DNA of 64,000 nt from Micromonospora sp. M71_S20. Lineage in GTDB: Bacteria; Actinomycetota; Actinomycetes; Mycobacteriales; Micromonosporaceae. Positions 37,063 to 48,285 of this stretch are shown one piece after another. Within the stretch, counting starts at the first letter, position 1. Every line of letters starts with the position of its first letter. The notes below the pieces were generated by a model. That model had not been told where the DNA came from. It saw nothing but the letters and a program-made list of their open reading frames with translations, and ran no database searches. A program made the translations under genes and the position numbers. Location of the stretch: assembly GCF_003664255.1 (NCBI RefSeq), contig NZ_RCCV01000003.1:62001-126000 (forward strand), written 5' to 3'.

Positions 37063-38235
37063 GTGACCGCGCCGACCGTTCCCGCACTGCGCCCGCTGAC
37101 CATCGGGCGGCACGAGGTGTGGCCGCCGGTGGTGCTCGCGCCGATGGCCGGCATCACCAACGTCGGCTTCCGGCAGCTCTGCCGGGAGCAGGGCGGCGGC
37201 ATCTACGTCTGCGAGATGATCACCACCGTCGCGCTGGTCGAGCGGAACCCGAAGACGCTGCGCATGATCGCGTTCGGCGACGAGGAGCGGCCCCGCAGCC
37301 TCCAGCTCTACGGCACCGACCCGGAGATCACCGCCGCCGCCGTGCGGATCGTGGTGGAGAAGGACCTCGCCGACCACATCGACCTCAACTTCGGCTGCCC
37401 GGTGCCCAAGGTCACCCGCAAGGGGGGTGGCTCGGCGCTGCCGTGGCGGCGCCGGCTCTTCGCGCGGCTGGTCAGGGCCACGGTGGACGCCGCGTCACCC
37501 GCCGGGGTGCCGGTCACGGTCAAGATGCGCAAGGGCATCGACGACGACCACCTGACGTACGTCGAAGCGGGCCTCGCCGCCCAGGACGCCGGCGTGGCGG
37601 CGGTCGCCCTGCACGGGCGTACGGCCGCGCAGCGCTACTCCGGCACGGCGGACTGGGACGCCATCGCCACGCTCAAGCAGGCCCTCGAAGTGCCGGTGCT
37701 CGGCAACGGCGACATCTGGGAGGCCGACGACGCGCTGCGGATGGTGGCGCACACGGGCGTCGACGGGGTGGTGATCGGCCGGGGCTGCCTGGGCCGCCCG
37801 TGGCTCTTCGCCGACCTGGAGGCGGCGTTCGACGGCCGCCCGGAACGCCGCCTGCCCACCCTGGGCGAGGTGGCGCGGACCATGCGCCGCCACGCCGAAC
37901 TGCTGGTCGACCAGTTCACCGCGGGCTCGCGTACCCCCGCCCGAGGCGAGCGGGACGGCTGCACCGACTTCCGCAAGCACGTCGCCTGGTACCTCAAGGG
38001 CTTCCCGGTCGGCAGCGAGCTGCGGCGCGAGCTGGCCATGATCGAGAGCCTGGCCCAGCTCGACGACCTGCTCGGCAAGTTGGACCCGACGGAGCCCTTC
38101 CCGGTGGCCACGTTGGGCCAGCCACGCGGCCGCACCAACTCGCCCGGCAAGGTCTTCCTGCCGGACGGCTGGCTGGCCAGCCGCGACGACGACACCGTCC
38201 CGGAGGGCGCCGAGCTGGCCGACTCGGGCGGCTGA
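37063..38235 (+). CDS. dus: tRNA-dihydrouridine synthase (Dus)
   Basis: FMN-dependent reductase that makes dihydrouridine in tRNA. 390 residues. The motifs VLAPMAGITNVGFR, CEMITTVAL, DLNFGCPVPKVTRKGGGSAL, ALHGRTAAQRYSG and GNGDIW all fit the family, and Cys in NFGCPV is the catalytic acid. The C-terminal domain begins near 300. The GTG at 37063 is the best start; the reading frame stays open upstream through glyS only because of base composition. Downstream a bidirectional terminator separates it from the minus-strand peptidase. Confidence 0.95.
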   Translation: MTAPTVPALRPLTIGRHEVWPPVVLAPMAGITNVGFRQLCREQGGGIYVCEMITTVALVERNPKTLRMIAFGDEERPRSLQLYGTDPEITAAAVRIVVEKDLADHIDLNFGCPVPKVTRKGGGSALPWRRRLFARLVRATVDAASPAGVPVTVKMRKGIDDDHLTYVEAGLAAQDAGVAAVALHGRTAAQRYSGTADWDAIATLKQALEVPVLGNGDIWEADDALRMVAHTGVDGVVIGRGCLGRPWLFADLEAAFDGRPERRLPTLGEVARTMRRHAELLVDQFTAGSRTPARGERDGCTDFRKHVAWYLKGFPVGSELRRELAMIESLAQLDDLLGKLDPTEPFPVATLGQPRGRTNSPGKVFLPDGWLASRDDDTVPEGAELADSGG

Positions 38236-38396
38236 ACCCTTGCCCCCGGCCCACCTCGGCCTCGCCCCACCTCTACCTCGCCCCGCCTCGGCCCGACTCA
38301 GGTCCGGGCGCGCGCTGTCCGCCTCGGCCTGACTCCGGTCCGGCCCTGGCCCGGCGGCGACAGCCGGTGGGCGGGCAAGCGCCCCGGGCGTGACGA
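38236..38396. other. GC-rich low-complexity stretch after dus
   Basis: Repeats of the type CCTCGGCC and CTCCGGTCC without a gene. It begins at the dus stop, another example of simple GC-rich duplication next to a stop codon. Confidence 0.4.
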
Positions 38397-38429
38397 AAGG
38401 GCCGGACCCCTGTGCGGGGTCCGGCCCTT
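38397..38429. terminator. Bidirectional terminator between dus and the C39-like peptidase
   Basis: Perfect 14-bp stem AAGGGCCGGACCCC / GGGGTCCGGCCCTT (38397-38410 and 38416-38429), loop of 5 nt, with A- and T-runs at the ends. It serves the minus-strand peptidase gene, whose stop is at 38465, and possibly dus. Confidence 0.8.
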
Positions 38430-38464
38430 GTCGTCTTCGTGCGGGTGTCGTCGCCGGTTGTCGG

Positions 38465-39118
38465 TCAGGCCGTGTAGCCGCGGGTGGCGATCCAGTCGGC
38501 CAGGTTGTCCACGCTCATCCGGTAGGAGGCCTGGTTCGGGTCGGCCGAGTCGGCGATCGTCACGGTCGCACCGTTGTCGCGGTAGCCGACGACGCTGATG
38601 TAGTGCCCGCCCTCGAAGGAGTGGGTGACTCCGTCGGTGTCGGTGGCGGTGCCGGCGATGTTGGCGACCACGGCGTGGCCTTCGTCGATGGCGGTGACGA
38701 TGTCGGCGCGCAGCTTGTCGGTCTGCGTGTCGTCGGCCTTGGGGTCGCGGATCTCGACGGACTGGTAGGCGTCGGAGCCGGTCTCCTTGTTCAGTACGGG
38801 GGTGATGTCGTTGATGGAGTTGGTGCCGGCTTCGGTGGTGCCCATGCGCTGGGCCATGGCGTCGACGTCGATGTTCTTGCCCTGGACGCTGAGGGCGTTG
38901 CGGGCGGCGGCGGGGCCGCAGTAGTAGAAGTTGGGCTGGGCTTCGTAGCGCACGCCCAGCTCACGCTCGCCGTGCTTGCGGTCCTGGGCCGCAACCGAGA
39001 CGGGTGTGGTCTCGGCGGGGGCGGCGAAGGCGGTGGTGACGGGGCCGGCGATGGCGCCGCCGGTGAAGGCGAGCCCGGCAGCGGTCAGAGCGGTCTTACG
39101 CAGCATGTCGATACGCAT
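38465..39118 (-). CDS. Secreted C39-like cysteine peptidase family protein
   Basis: 217 residues with a signal peptide (MRIDMLRKTALTAAGLAF... cleavage near residue 33 after AFA). The mature part has the papain-like C39 layout: nucleophile in YYCGPAAARNAL near residue 66, His in GGHYISVVGY near 170, and Asp in IADSAD near 185. The bacteriocin-peptidase C39 fold usually matures or cleaves double-glycine leaders, but secreted single-domain forms are of unknown role. The protein lies alone at the edge of a repeat-rich non-coding stretch. Probably exported by Sec. Confidence 0.85.
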   Translation of the reverse strand: MRIDMLRKTALTAAGLAFTGGAIAGPVTTAFAAPAETTPVSVAAQDRKHGERELGVRYEAQPNFYYCGPAAARNALSVQGKNIDVDAMAQRMGTTEAGTNSINDITPVLNKETGSDAYQSVEIRDPKADDTQTDKLRADIVTAIDEGHAVVANIAGTATDTDGVTHSFEGGHYISVVGYRDNGATVTIADSADPNQASYRMSVDNLADWIATRGYTA

Positions 39119-39903
39119 GGTGATGGCACCTTTCGATCGGGGGTGCGCGGACGCGCGAGGGAGCGGCGTGCCGCGAAGGGGGAGGTCAGAACGGATCGCT
39201 CCGGCGGCGGGGGGCCTGCTCGGGCGTCCGGGATGTCTCAACGACCCGGGTCGGCCAGCCATTCCGCCGGTCGGTCGGGCCACCCGTGGCGCGGGGGAGC
39301 GCCGTGGGTATGCCATGTTCAACGACCCGCGCCGGCCCACGATTCCGCCGCCCAGGTGGCGCCGACCACGGGGACGCACCGGACGAAGGCCACGCCCGGG
39401 GCACCCATCCGGACATCCGAAACCCGACAAACGCCCCAAGGGATCGCAGTCCGCCGCCATCGGTCCGTCCGGTGAGCATGGGGTGGCGCGACCGCGCTGT
39501 CGAGCTGATGTCGTAAACGACTCACGCTGCCGCGCCGGCACGAACCGCACGGCACCCGGGGCGAGTTGTCGGAGCCGGCCCGGGGTGACTCCTCCCCGCG
39601 CTGTCGAACCGTCTCCCCGGCCGCTCTGGGCCGGGACATCGCTGAATCGTCTACGACATCAGCTCGACAGCGCGCGAGGAGCCCACCCGCTCCGGCGTCG
39701 GGGACCGCGCCGTCGGCGGGCTGGGCCAGCGAGCCATGCCCGCGTGCCCGCCAGCAACCGACGGCAGCGACCCGTTGGCGATGCCGCCGATGATCCGGTC
39801 GGTGGCCTGCCGCGCGACGCCGTCCGCAGCGGCGCACTGGGTGTTCCGCAAGCGCATCGGGGTGGCCCACATCGCGCGGGCGCTGGGCGCCGGGGGGCGG
39901 GCG
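39119..39903. other. 785-bp stretch without a gene, carrying an inverted repeat
   Basis: No convincing ORF. It must hold the peptidase promoter (near 39120-39200). Two 28-bp arms at 39493-39520 and 39647-39674 form an inverted repeat. A minus-strand reading between 39651 and 39872 gives protein-like sequence (RQATDRIIGGIANGSLPSV) that ends inside the repeat, which could be a remnant of an element or gene. Base composition resembles the neighbours. Confidence 0.5.
39493..39674. repeat. 28-bp inverted repeat with 126-bp interior
   Basis: Left arm 39493-39520 starts cgcgctgtcgagctgatg and ends taaacga; right arm 39647-39674 is its reverse complement with one mismatch (taaacga/tagacga). Looser similarity extends about 20 bp outside. 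The layout is that of the ends of a small non-autonomous element, but no target duplication was recognised. Confidence 0.75.
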
Positions 39904-41829
39904 TCAGGCGGACGGGGCGGGCGCGGGGGCCTCCTCGGGGCCGGCCTGGGCGGGGATTGCCGTGTGTAGCCCGGCGCGAGTCCGCCGCTCGGTCTGGGTG
40001 GGGATCGCCGTGCGTGGCCCGGCCTGAGTCGGCCGCTCGGCGGGCCAGGGGATCTCCGGCGAGCGGTGGAAGGCCGTGCCGGCCGCGGTCCAGCGCGGGC
40101 CGTGCCCGGCCAGCCGGTCGCGGAACCCGGCCCAGTCGTGCGTCGCGCGGGGCGACCAACCCAGCTCGGCGATCGCGGGCAGGCGCGGGAAGAGCATGAA
40201 CTCGACCTCGGCCCGCGAGGTGACCGACTCGGTCCACAGCGGCGCCTCCACGCCGAGCACCGCGTCGGCCGGTACGCCGGCCAGGTGGGTGCCGGGATCC
40301 CAGTCGTACGCCCGCCGTACGTCGATCAGGCCGGCCCAGTCGTGCCCGATGGGGGTGTCCGGGGCGTACTTCATGTCGAGGTAGGCGTGGTTGCCGGGGG
40401 AGAGGACGAGCCGCGCCCCCCGCTGGACGGCGTCCGCCGTGACCGGGTCCTCGCCCTTGGTGCCCCACCACTGGAGCACCCGCCCCTCGGCGTGCGCGAC
40501 GGGCGCGATCTGGTGCCAGCCCACCACCGTCTTGCCGGTCCCGGCGACGATGCGCTGGGTCCGCTCGACGAAGGCCGCGTACGCGTCGGGGCGGACCTTG
40601 AACGCCTCGTCGCCCCCGATGTGCAGCCACGGCCCGGGAGTGAGCGCGGCGATCTCGCCCAGCACGTCGGCGACGAACTCGTACGTCCGCTCGTTCGTGG
40701 GGTCGACGTAGCTGAAGCCGACGTCGGTGCCGGTGTACGGCGGCGGCGCGATACCGTCCGGGGCCAGCTCACCGTATGCGGTCAGCGCGGCGTTGGTGTG
40801 CCCCGGCAGGTCGATCTCCGGCACCACGGTGACGTACCGCTCGGCGGCGTAGGCCACGATCCGCCGGTAGTCGTCGCGGCTGTAGTGCCCGCCCGGACCG
40901 CCGCCCACCTCGCTCGCCCCGCCGACCTCCGTCAGCCGCGGCCAGGAGTCGACCGCGATCCGCCAGCCCTGATCGTCGGTGAGGTGCAGGTGCAGGTGGT
41001 TGATCTTGTAGCGGGCCAGGTGGTCGATCACCCGCAGCACGTCCGCTACGCCGAAGAAGTGCCGGGCGACGTCGAGCATCGCCCCCCGGTACGGGAACCG
41101 GGGCCGGTCGGTGATCGAACCGCCGGGCACCGCCCAGCGCTCGGCGACCGGCACCGGGCTCTCGATGGCGGCGGGCAGGAGCTGACGCAGCGTCTGCGCG
41201 CCGTGGAAGAGCCCGGCGGGGGTGGCGGCCTCGATCCGTACGCCGTCGGACGTCACGTCGAGCCGGTAGCCCTCCGCGCCGAGGTCGTCGGAGGCGGCCA
41301 GAGTCAGCGTGATGCCGCCGGCCGGCTCCGGTCGGGTGGCGTCGGCCACCGGCAGCGGGTAGCCGGTGGCCGGCCGGAGCAGGGTGGCGAGCTGCCCGGC
41401 GACGGCGCGGGCGGCGTCGTCGGGGCTCACCCGGATCGCCGCGTCGGGAGGGAGGACGAAGTCGGCGCCCGGGACCGGCGCGACCCGTTCCGGGGCGGGC
41501 ACGACGTCGCCCAGCCGGACCGGGGCCGGCGGGGCGGGCAGGTCGTCGGCGGCCCCGGTCGGCGGAAGGAGCAGGTCGTCGGCGGCCCCGGTCGTCGGGG
41601 CGAGCAGGTCGTCGGCGGCCCGGGCCGCTGCCTGGGCCAGCTCGGTGGCGGTCGGTTCGTGGACCGGCAGGTCGTGGTGCGCGGGGGTCCGCTCGTCCAC
41701 CCCGGCGGCGCGGGACGGGTCGAGCGGCTCCGGGGCGGCGGTGGGAACGGCTGGCACGGCGTCGGCTCCGAGGGGTGTATTTGCGGCGGTTATGGCAAAG
41801 GTGAGGTTCACCGAAAAGCGTGCGGCCAA
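39904..41829 (-). CDS. Beta-N-acetylhexosaminidase, glycoside hydrolase family 20
   Basis: Releases terminal N-acetylglucosamine or N-acetylgalactosamine from chitin, peptidoglycan or glycans. About 617-641 residues. The GH20b fold is at about 95-225 and the catalytic domain at about 225-560, with the Asp-Glu pair in HIGGDEAF and the earlier HLHLHLTDDQGWRI. The N-terminal 90 residues contain repeats of GAADDLLxPPT. The C-terminal 45 residues contain two copies of a RxTQAG-like/RTAIP unit, unlike the core. The start is uncertain: TTG at 41829 opens the frame, but the GTG at 41757 is better spaced from CGGAG. No clear signal peptide is seen, so the site of action is open. Divergent from ppdK. 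Confidence 0.88.
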   Translation of the reverse strand: MAARFSVNLTFAITAANTPLGADAVPAVPTAAPEPLDPSRAAGVDERTPAHHDLPVHEPTATELAQAAARAADDLLAPTTGAADDLLLPPTGAADDLPAPPAPVRLGDVVPAPERVAPVPGADFVLPPDAAIRVSPDDAARAVAGQLATLLRPATGYPLPVADATRPEPAGGITLTLAASDDLGAEGYRLDVTSDGVRIEAATPAGLFHGAQTLRQLLPAAIESPVPVAERWAVPGGSITDRPRFPYRGAMLDVARHFFGVADVLRVIDHLARYKINHLHLHLTDDQGWRIAVDSWPRLTEVGGASEVGGGPGGHYSRDDYRRIVAYAAERYVTVVPEIDLPGHTNAALTAYGELAPDGIAPPPYTGTDVGFSYVDPTNERTYEFVADVLGEIAALTPGPWLHIGGDEAFKVRPDAYAAFVERTQRIVAGTGKTVVGWHQIAPVAHAEGRVLQWWGTKGEDPVTADAVQRGARLVLSPGNHAYLDMKYAPDTPIGHDWAGLIDVRRAYDWDPGTHLAGVPADAVLGVEAPLWTESVTSRAEVEFMLFPRLPAIAELGWSPRATHDWAGFRDRLAGHGPRWTAAGTAFHRSPEIPWPAERPTQAGPRTAIPTQTERRTRAGLHTAIPAQAGPEEAPAPAPSA

Positions 41830-42072
41830 GAATACGAGGCGAAGCGGGAAATGCGTGATCGTGCGCGTGGAAGCGTTCCCAAAAACCCGTACGAACGCGG
41901 ATAGTCGTGATAGCTGTGCCTATTGTCACCGAACGGTCCCGGGTCACCCGAAGTTCGCTTAGCCTTCGCCCACCGGCCGGCTTGGCACCGGGATTGCCGG
42001 TGGTCCATCCCGGGGTATGAGAGCAACTGAACCTTCGTTAAGTGTCGGACCGGCGCGCGTGGGAGGGCTCTG

Positions 42073-44805
<2,733 letters not shown>

Positions 44806-44825
44806 CGCGGACGGTACGACAGGCC

Positions 44826-44857
44826 GGCGGCGGACCCGGGGGAGCGGATCCGCCGCC
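44826..44857 (+). terminator. Hairpin after ppdK
   Basis: Nine-bp stem GGCGGCGGA / TCCGCCGCC (44826-44834 and 44849-44857) with a 14-nt loop, 20 nt after the ppdK stop, in the convergent space before the Roadblock gene. Confidence 0.5.
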
Positions 44858-44935
44858 GCTGCCGTGCGGGCGGCCCGTGCCGGCGCGACCGCACCGTGGG
44901 GCGGGAGTCGGCCGCGACCGGCTCCCGGAGGTTGC

Positions 44936-45421
44936 TCAGACCGGCGGGCGGCGCCAGGTGTGGGGCGTGACGCGTCGGGGCAGCCTGCCGCCCGAGGTGC
45001 GGGCCGTGAGCCGGGCGTGCGCCTCGGGCACCGTCGCCGCCCCGATCAGGCGGTTGGTGTCCAGCACCGAGCCGGTGCGCCGGGCCACCGCCCGCGCGTC
45101 GGCGTGCAGCTCCTCCAGGTCGGCGCCGGCGTCGGCGACCAGTGTCAACAGGGCGTTGCGCCCGGCGGGATAGGTGACGACGGCACCGGTCGAGGTGCGG
45201 ACCACCGATTCGCGGAACTCGCCGTGCCGCACGGTGTCGGCCACCCGGTGGCCGAGGCCGAAACTGGCCGCCGCGAGCGCCGCCAGGTGGGTGGCATCCG
45301 TCGTCGGCAGGTCGCTGGAGATCAGCAGCCCGTCGGTGCCGGCCAGCACCGTGCCCGCCACCTCCGGGCGGCGCCGGCGCAGTTCCGACAGTTCCGTTCC
45401 CATCATCGTGTCCGCGTTCAC
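44936..45421 (-). CDS. Roadblock/LC7 domain protein, stand-alone
   Basis: 161 residues. The Roadblock fold is seen in VAGTVLAGTDGLLISSDLP followed by the helical AALAAASFGLGHRVADTV and VVTYPAGRNALLTLVADAGADL. Related proteins usually modulate small GTPases or occur as CvnB in conservons. Here no GTPase or kinase is adjacent: neighbours are ppdK and a VOC gene. It differs from the second Roadblock protein in this window (53459-53851) by a longer C-terminal tail. Function unknown. Confidence 0.85.
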   Translation of the reverse strand: MNADTMMGTELSELRRRRPEVAGTVLAGTDGLLISSDLPTTDATHLAALAAASFGLGHRVADTVRHGEFRESVVRTSTGAVVTYPAGRNALLTLVADAGADLEELHADARAVARRTGSVLDTNRLIGAATVPEAHARLTARTSGGRLPRRVTPHTWRRPPV

Positions 45422-45614
45422 GGGCGTCTCCCCACCGTCGGGCCCTCAGTCTGGTCACGTTCCGCGCTGGGAACGCTACCGGCGGCCATGCCGGACCGCG
45501 ATCCCGTAACCGTCGGCGATCGGTCGACAACTCTCGACTGTTCGGAGGTTGCGTAGCCGTCGGGCGCGCGCCGGCGGCGCGCCGTTCGCGGCGCGCGGGC
45601 GTAACCTGATCGGC

Positions 45615-45968
45615 ATGAGCAGCGCCTGGGAGAGCCTGACCGTCGACGCCCGGGACCCCGCCCGGCTCGCCCGCTGGTGGGCCGAGGCGCTGGGCTACCA
45701 GGTGGTCAACGAGCAGCCGGACGAGGTGGAGATCCGCCGGTCCGCCGACCGGCTGCCGGGCATCGTCTTCGTGCCGGTGGCCGACGACAAGACGACCAAG
45801 AACCGGCTGCACATCGACCTGCGCCCCGACGACCAGGAGGCCGAGGTCGAGCGGCTGGTCGACATGGGGGCCCGGCACGTCGACGTGGGGCAGGGCGACG
45901 GCGGGTGGACCGTGCTGGCCGACCCGGAGGGCAACGAGTTCTGCGTGCTGCGGCAGCGTGAGGACTGA
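45615..45968 (+). CDS. VOC family protein (glyoxalase-like)
   Basis: 117-residue single glyoxalase-like domain. It begins WESLTVDARDPARLARWWAEALGY, the standard Glyoxalase_6 start, and contains HIDLRPDDQEAEVERL and WTVLADPEGNEFCVL. Metal ligands are probably few, and the catalytic role is unknown. ATG at 45615. Its last 11 bases overlap the GTG start of dgt, so it is probably cotranscribed with dgt. Confidence 0.87.
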   Translation: MSSAWESLTVDARDPARLARWWAEALGYQVVNEQPDEVEIRRSADRLPGIVFVPVADDKTTKNRLHIDLRPDDQEAEVERLVDMGARHVDVGQGDGGWTVLADPEGNEFCVLRQRED

Positions 45969-47259
45969 GCCTTCCGGGCCGGGGGATCCGGACGTCGCCC
46001 GCTGGGTCGACGAGCCGCCGAAGGACACCGGGTACGGGCGGTCGGCGTACGAGCGGGACCGCGCGCGGGTGCTGCACTCGGCGGCGTTCCGGCGGCTGGC
46101 CGCGAAGACCCAGGTGCACACGGCCGGCACGGACGACTTCCTGCGTACCCGGCTGACCCACTCGCTGGAGGTCGCGCAGATCGCCCGGGAGATGGGGGCC
46201 CGGCTGGGCTGCGACCCGGACGTGGTCGACACCGCGGGGCTGGCCCACGACCTCGGTCACCCGCCGTTCGGGCACAACGGCGAGGACGCGCTGGACGACC
46301 TCGCGGCCGGGTGCGGCGGCTTCGAGGGCAACGCGCAGACGCTGCGGGTGCTGACCCGGCTGGAGGCCAAGGTGGTCGCCCCGGACGGCAGGTCCGCCGG
46401 CCTCAACCTGACCCGCGCCTCGCTCGACGCCGTGAGCAAGTACCCGTGGCCCCGCCGCCGGGAGCAGCGCAAGTTCGGGGTGTACGACGACGACCTCCCG
46501 CTCTTCGCCTGGCTGCGCGCGGGCGGCCCGGGTGACGACCGGCGCTGCCTGGAGGCGCAGGTGATGGACTGGGCCGACGACGTCGCGTACTCGGTGCACG
46601 ACGTCGAGGACGGCATCCACGGCGGGTACGTGGCGCTGCGTACGCTGCTGCGCGACCCCGAGGAGCGGGCCGCGCTCTGCGCCGACGTCGCCGCCACCTA
46701 CTCCGGCGAGTCCCCCGCCGACCTCGGCGACGTGCTGCTGGAACTGCTCGACGACCCGGTGCTCGCCCCGCTGGCCGGCTACGACGGCAGCCACCGCGCG
46801 CAGGCGGCGCTGAAGGCGACCACCAGTGTGCTGACCGGCCGCTTCGTCTCGACGGTGGTGGCGGCCACGCAGGAGCGGTACGGCCCCGGGCCGCACCGCC
46901 GGTACGCCGCCGACCTGGTGGTGCCCCGGCGGATCCGGGCGCGGTGCGCGCTGCTCAAGGGCATCGCCCTGCGGTACGTGATGCGTCGCCCCGGCGCGGA
47001 GGGCCGCTACCGGCGGCAGCGGGAGGTGCTGGCCGAGCTGGTGCACGCCCTCGCCGACCGGGCGCCGGACGGGCTGGATCCCGTCTTCGCCCCGCTCTGG
47101 TCGGCCGCGCCGGACGACGCGGCCCGGCTCCGGGTGGTGGTCGACCAGGTCGCCTCGCTGACCGACCCGGCGGCCGTCGCCTGGCACGCGCGGGTGGTGC
47201 GCGGTGGGCGCGGGCACCAGCCGACGGGAGATGGGGGATGGGCTACCGCGCAAACTTAG
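45958..47259 (+). CDS. dgt: Deoxyguanosinetriphosphate triphosphohydrolase-like protein
   Basis: HD-domain enzyme that hydrolyses dNTPs, releasing tripolyphosphate from dGTP or related nucleotides. 433 residues. HD residues are found in RTRLTHSLEVAQIAREMG, AHDLGHPPFGHNGEDAL and EAQVMDWADDVAYSVHDVED. GTG start at 45958 overlapping the preceding VOC gene. In many actinobacteria dgt is close to dnaG; here a siderophore-interacting protein and a BCCT gene lie between. The last codons overlap an iron-box-like site for the next gene. Confidence 0.94.
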   Translation: MRTEPSGPGDPDVARWVDEPPKDTGYGRSAYERDRARVLHSAAFRRLAAKTQVHTAGTDDFLRTRLTHSLEVAQIAREMGARLGCDPDVVDTAGLAHDLGHPPFGHNGEDALDDLAAGCGGFEGNAQTLRVLTRLEAKVVAPDGRSAGLNLTRASLDAVSKYPWPRRREQRKFGVYDDDLPLFAWLRAGGPGDDRRCLEAQVMDWADDVAYSVHDVEDGIHGGYVALRTLLRDPEERAALCADVAATYSGESPADLGDVLLELLDDPVLAPLAGYDGSHRAQAALKATTSVLTGRFVSTVVAATQERYGPGPHRRYAADLVVPRRIRARCALLKGIALRYVMRRPGAEGRYRRQREVLAELVHALADRAPDGLDPVFAPLWSAAPDDAARLRVVVDQVASLTDPAAVAWHARVVRGGRGHQPTGDGGWATAQT

Positions 47260-47269
47260 GCTAACCTAA
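47251..47269 (+). promoter_or_regulatory. IdeR/DmdR-type iron box
   Basis: caaacttaggctaacctaa agrees at 15 of 19 positions with the actinobacterial iron box TTAGGTTAGGCTAACCTAA; the right 14 bases match exactly. It lies 6 bp upstream of the next gene's ATG and overlaps the dgt stop codon. An iron-loaded repressor (IdeR/DmdR) should silence the siderophore-interacting gene when iron is plentiful. Confidence 0.85.
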
Positions 47270-47274
47270 CCGGC

Positions 47275-48111
47275 ATGACGGAGCGCCCCATCAAGGTCAC
47301 CACCGCCCGGGTACTGCGCACCGAGCGGCCCACCCCCCACGTCGTCCGGCTGGTGCTCGGGGGTGAGGAGCTGGCCGGCCTGCCGGTGGGCGAGTTCACC
47401 GACCACTACATCAAGATCGTCTTTCCGGCGCCGGGGACGGAGTATCCAATCCCGTCGGACCTCAACGCGATGCGCCGCGACCTGCCCCGGGAGCGGTGGC
47501 CCCGGCTGCGCGCGTACACGGTGCGGGCCTGGGACGCGTCGGCCGGCGAGCTGACCGTCGACATCGTGCACCACGGTGACGTGGGGCTGGGCGGGCCGTG
47601 GGCGGCCGCGCTGCGCCCCGGCGACCCGGTGCCCTTCGTCGGCCCCGGCGGAGACTACGCCCCCAGCCCCGACGCCGACTGGCACCTGTTGGTGGGCGAC
47701 GAGAGCGCGCTGCCGGCCATCGCCGCCGCCCTGGAGCGGCTGCCCGCCGGCGCCCCGGCCACCGTCTTCGTCGAGATCGACGACCCGAGCGAGGAGCAGC
47801 CGCTGGCCAGCCCGGGCGCGGTGCGCCTGACCTGGCTGCACCGGGGCGACCGCCCGGTCGGGGAGGCCCTGGTCGCGGCCGTCCGCGCCCTGGAGTTCCC
47901 GCCCGGTGACGTGCAGGCCTTCGTGCACGGCGAGGCCACCTTCGTCAAGGAGCTGCGCCGCCTGCTCCGCATCGAGCGCGGCGTTCCCCGCGAGCGGCTC
48001 TCCATCTCCGGCTATTGGCGCCGGGGCCTGGACGACGAGGGCTGGCGCGCCAGCAAGCCCGACTGGAACCGGCAGGTGGAGGCCGAGGAGGCCGCCGCCG
48101 TTCCGGCCTGA
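47275..48111 (+). CDS. Siderophore-interacting protein (ferric-siderophore reductase, SIP/ViuB type)
   Basis: 278-residue FAD enzyme that reduces iron from ferric siderophores in the cytoplasm using NAD(P)H. The FAD-binding part contains LRAYTVRAWDASAGELTVDIV and HHGDVGLGGPWAAALRPGD. The C-terminal SIP domain has LLVGDESALPAIAAALE, HGEATFVKELRR and YWRRGLDDEGWR. ATG at 47275, 6 bp after an iron box, so iron-repressed. A 20-bp tandem array begins at its stop codon. Confidence 0.94.
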   Translation: MTERPIKVTTARVLRTERPTPHVVRLVLGGEELAGLPVGEFTDHYIKIVFPAPGTEYPIPSDLNAMRRDLPRERWPRLRAYTVRAWDASAGELTVDIVHHGDVGLGGPWAAALRPGDPVPFVGPGGDYAPSPDADWHLLVGDESALPAIAAALERLPAGAPATVFVEIDDPSEEQPLASPGAVRLTWLHRGDRPVGEALVAAVRALEFPPGDVQAFVHGEATFVKELRRLLRIERGVPRERLSISGYWRRGLDDEGWRASKPDWNRQVEAEEAAAVPA

Positions 48112-48172
48112 CCGGCCACTTCCGCACCTGACCGGCCGCCGTCACACCTGACCGGCCACGGCCGCACCTGAC
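48107..48172. repeat. 20-bp tandem repeat starting at the stop codon
   Basis: CCTGACCGGCC occurs at 48107, 48127 and 48147, and a partial CCTGACG at 48167, with exact 20-bp spacing. The first unit holds the TGA stop of the siderophore-interacting gene, so the gene end seems to have been copied three times. Confidence 0.85.
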
Positions 48173-48285
48173 GCCATCGTCCCGGCCAGCCGGCCGGCTC
48201 CCGTGCACGCGGTCCGGCCGGGCGGGTTCTGCCCGATATCGCCGTGTGCCGCCTCCCTGCCCAGCAGGATGGGCAGGGGGTGGCC

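Noticed and set aside
40066..41904. Plus-strand open frame of 612 codons opposite the hexosaminidase
   Set aside because: Low-complexity Gly/Arg/Val shadow; the minus-strand GH20 motifs decide the strand.
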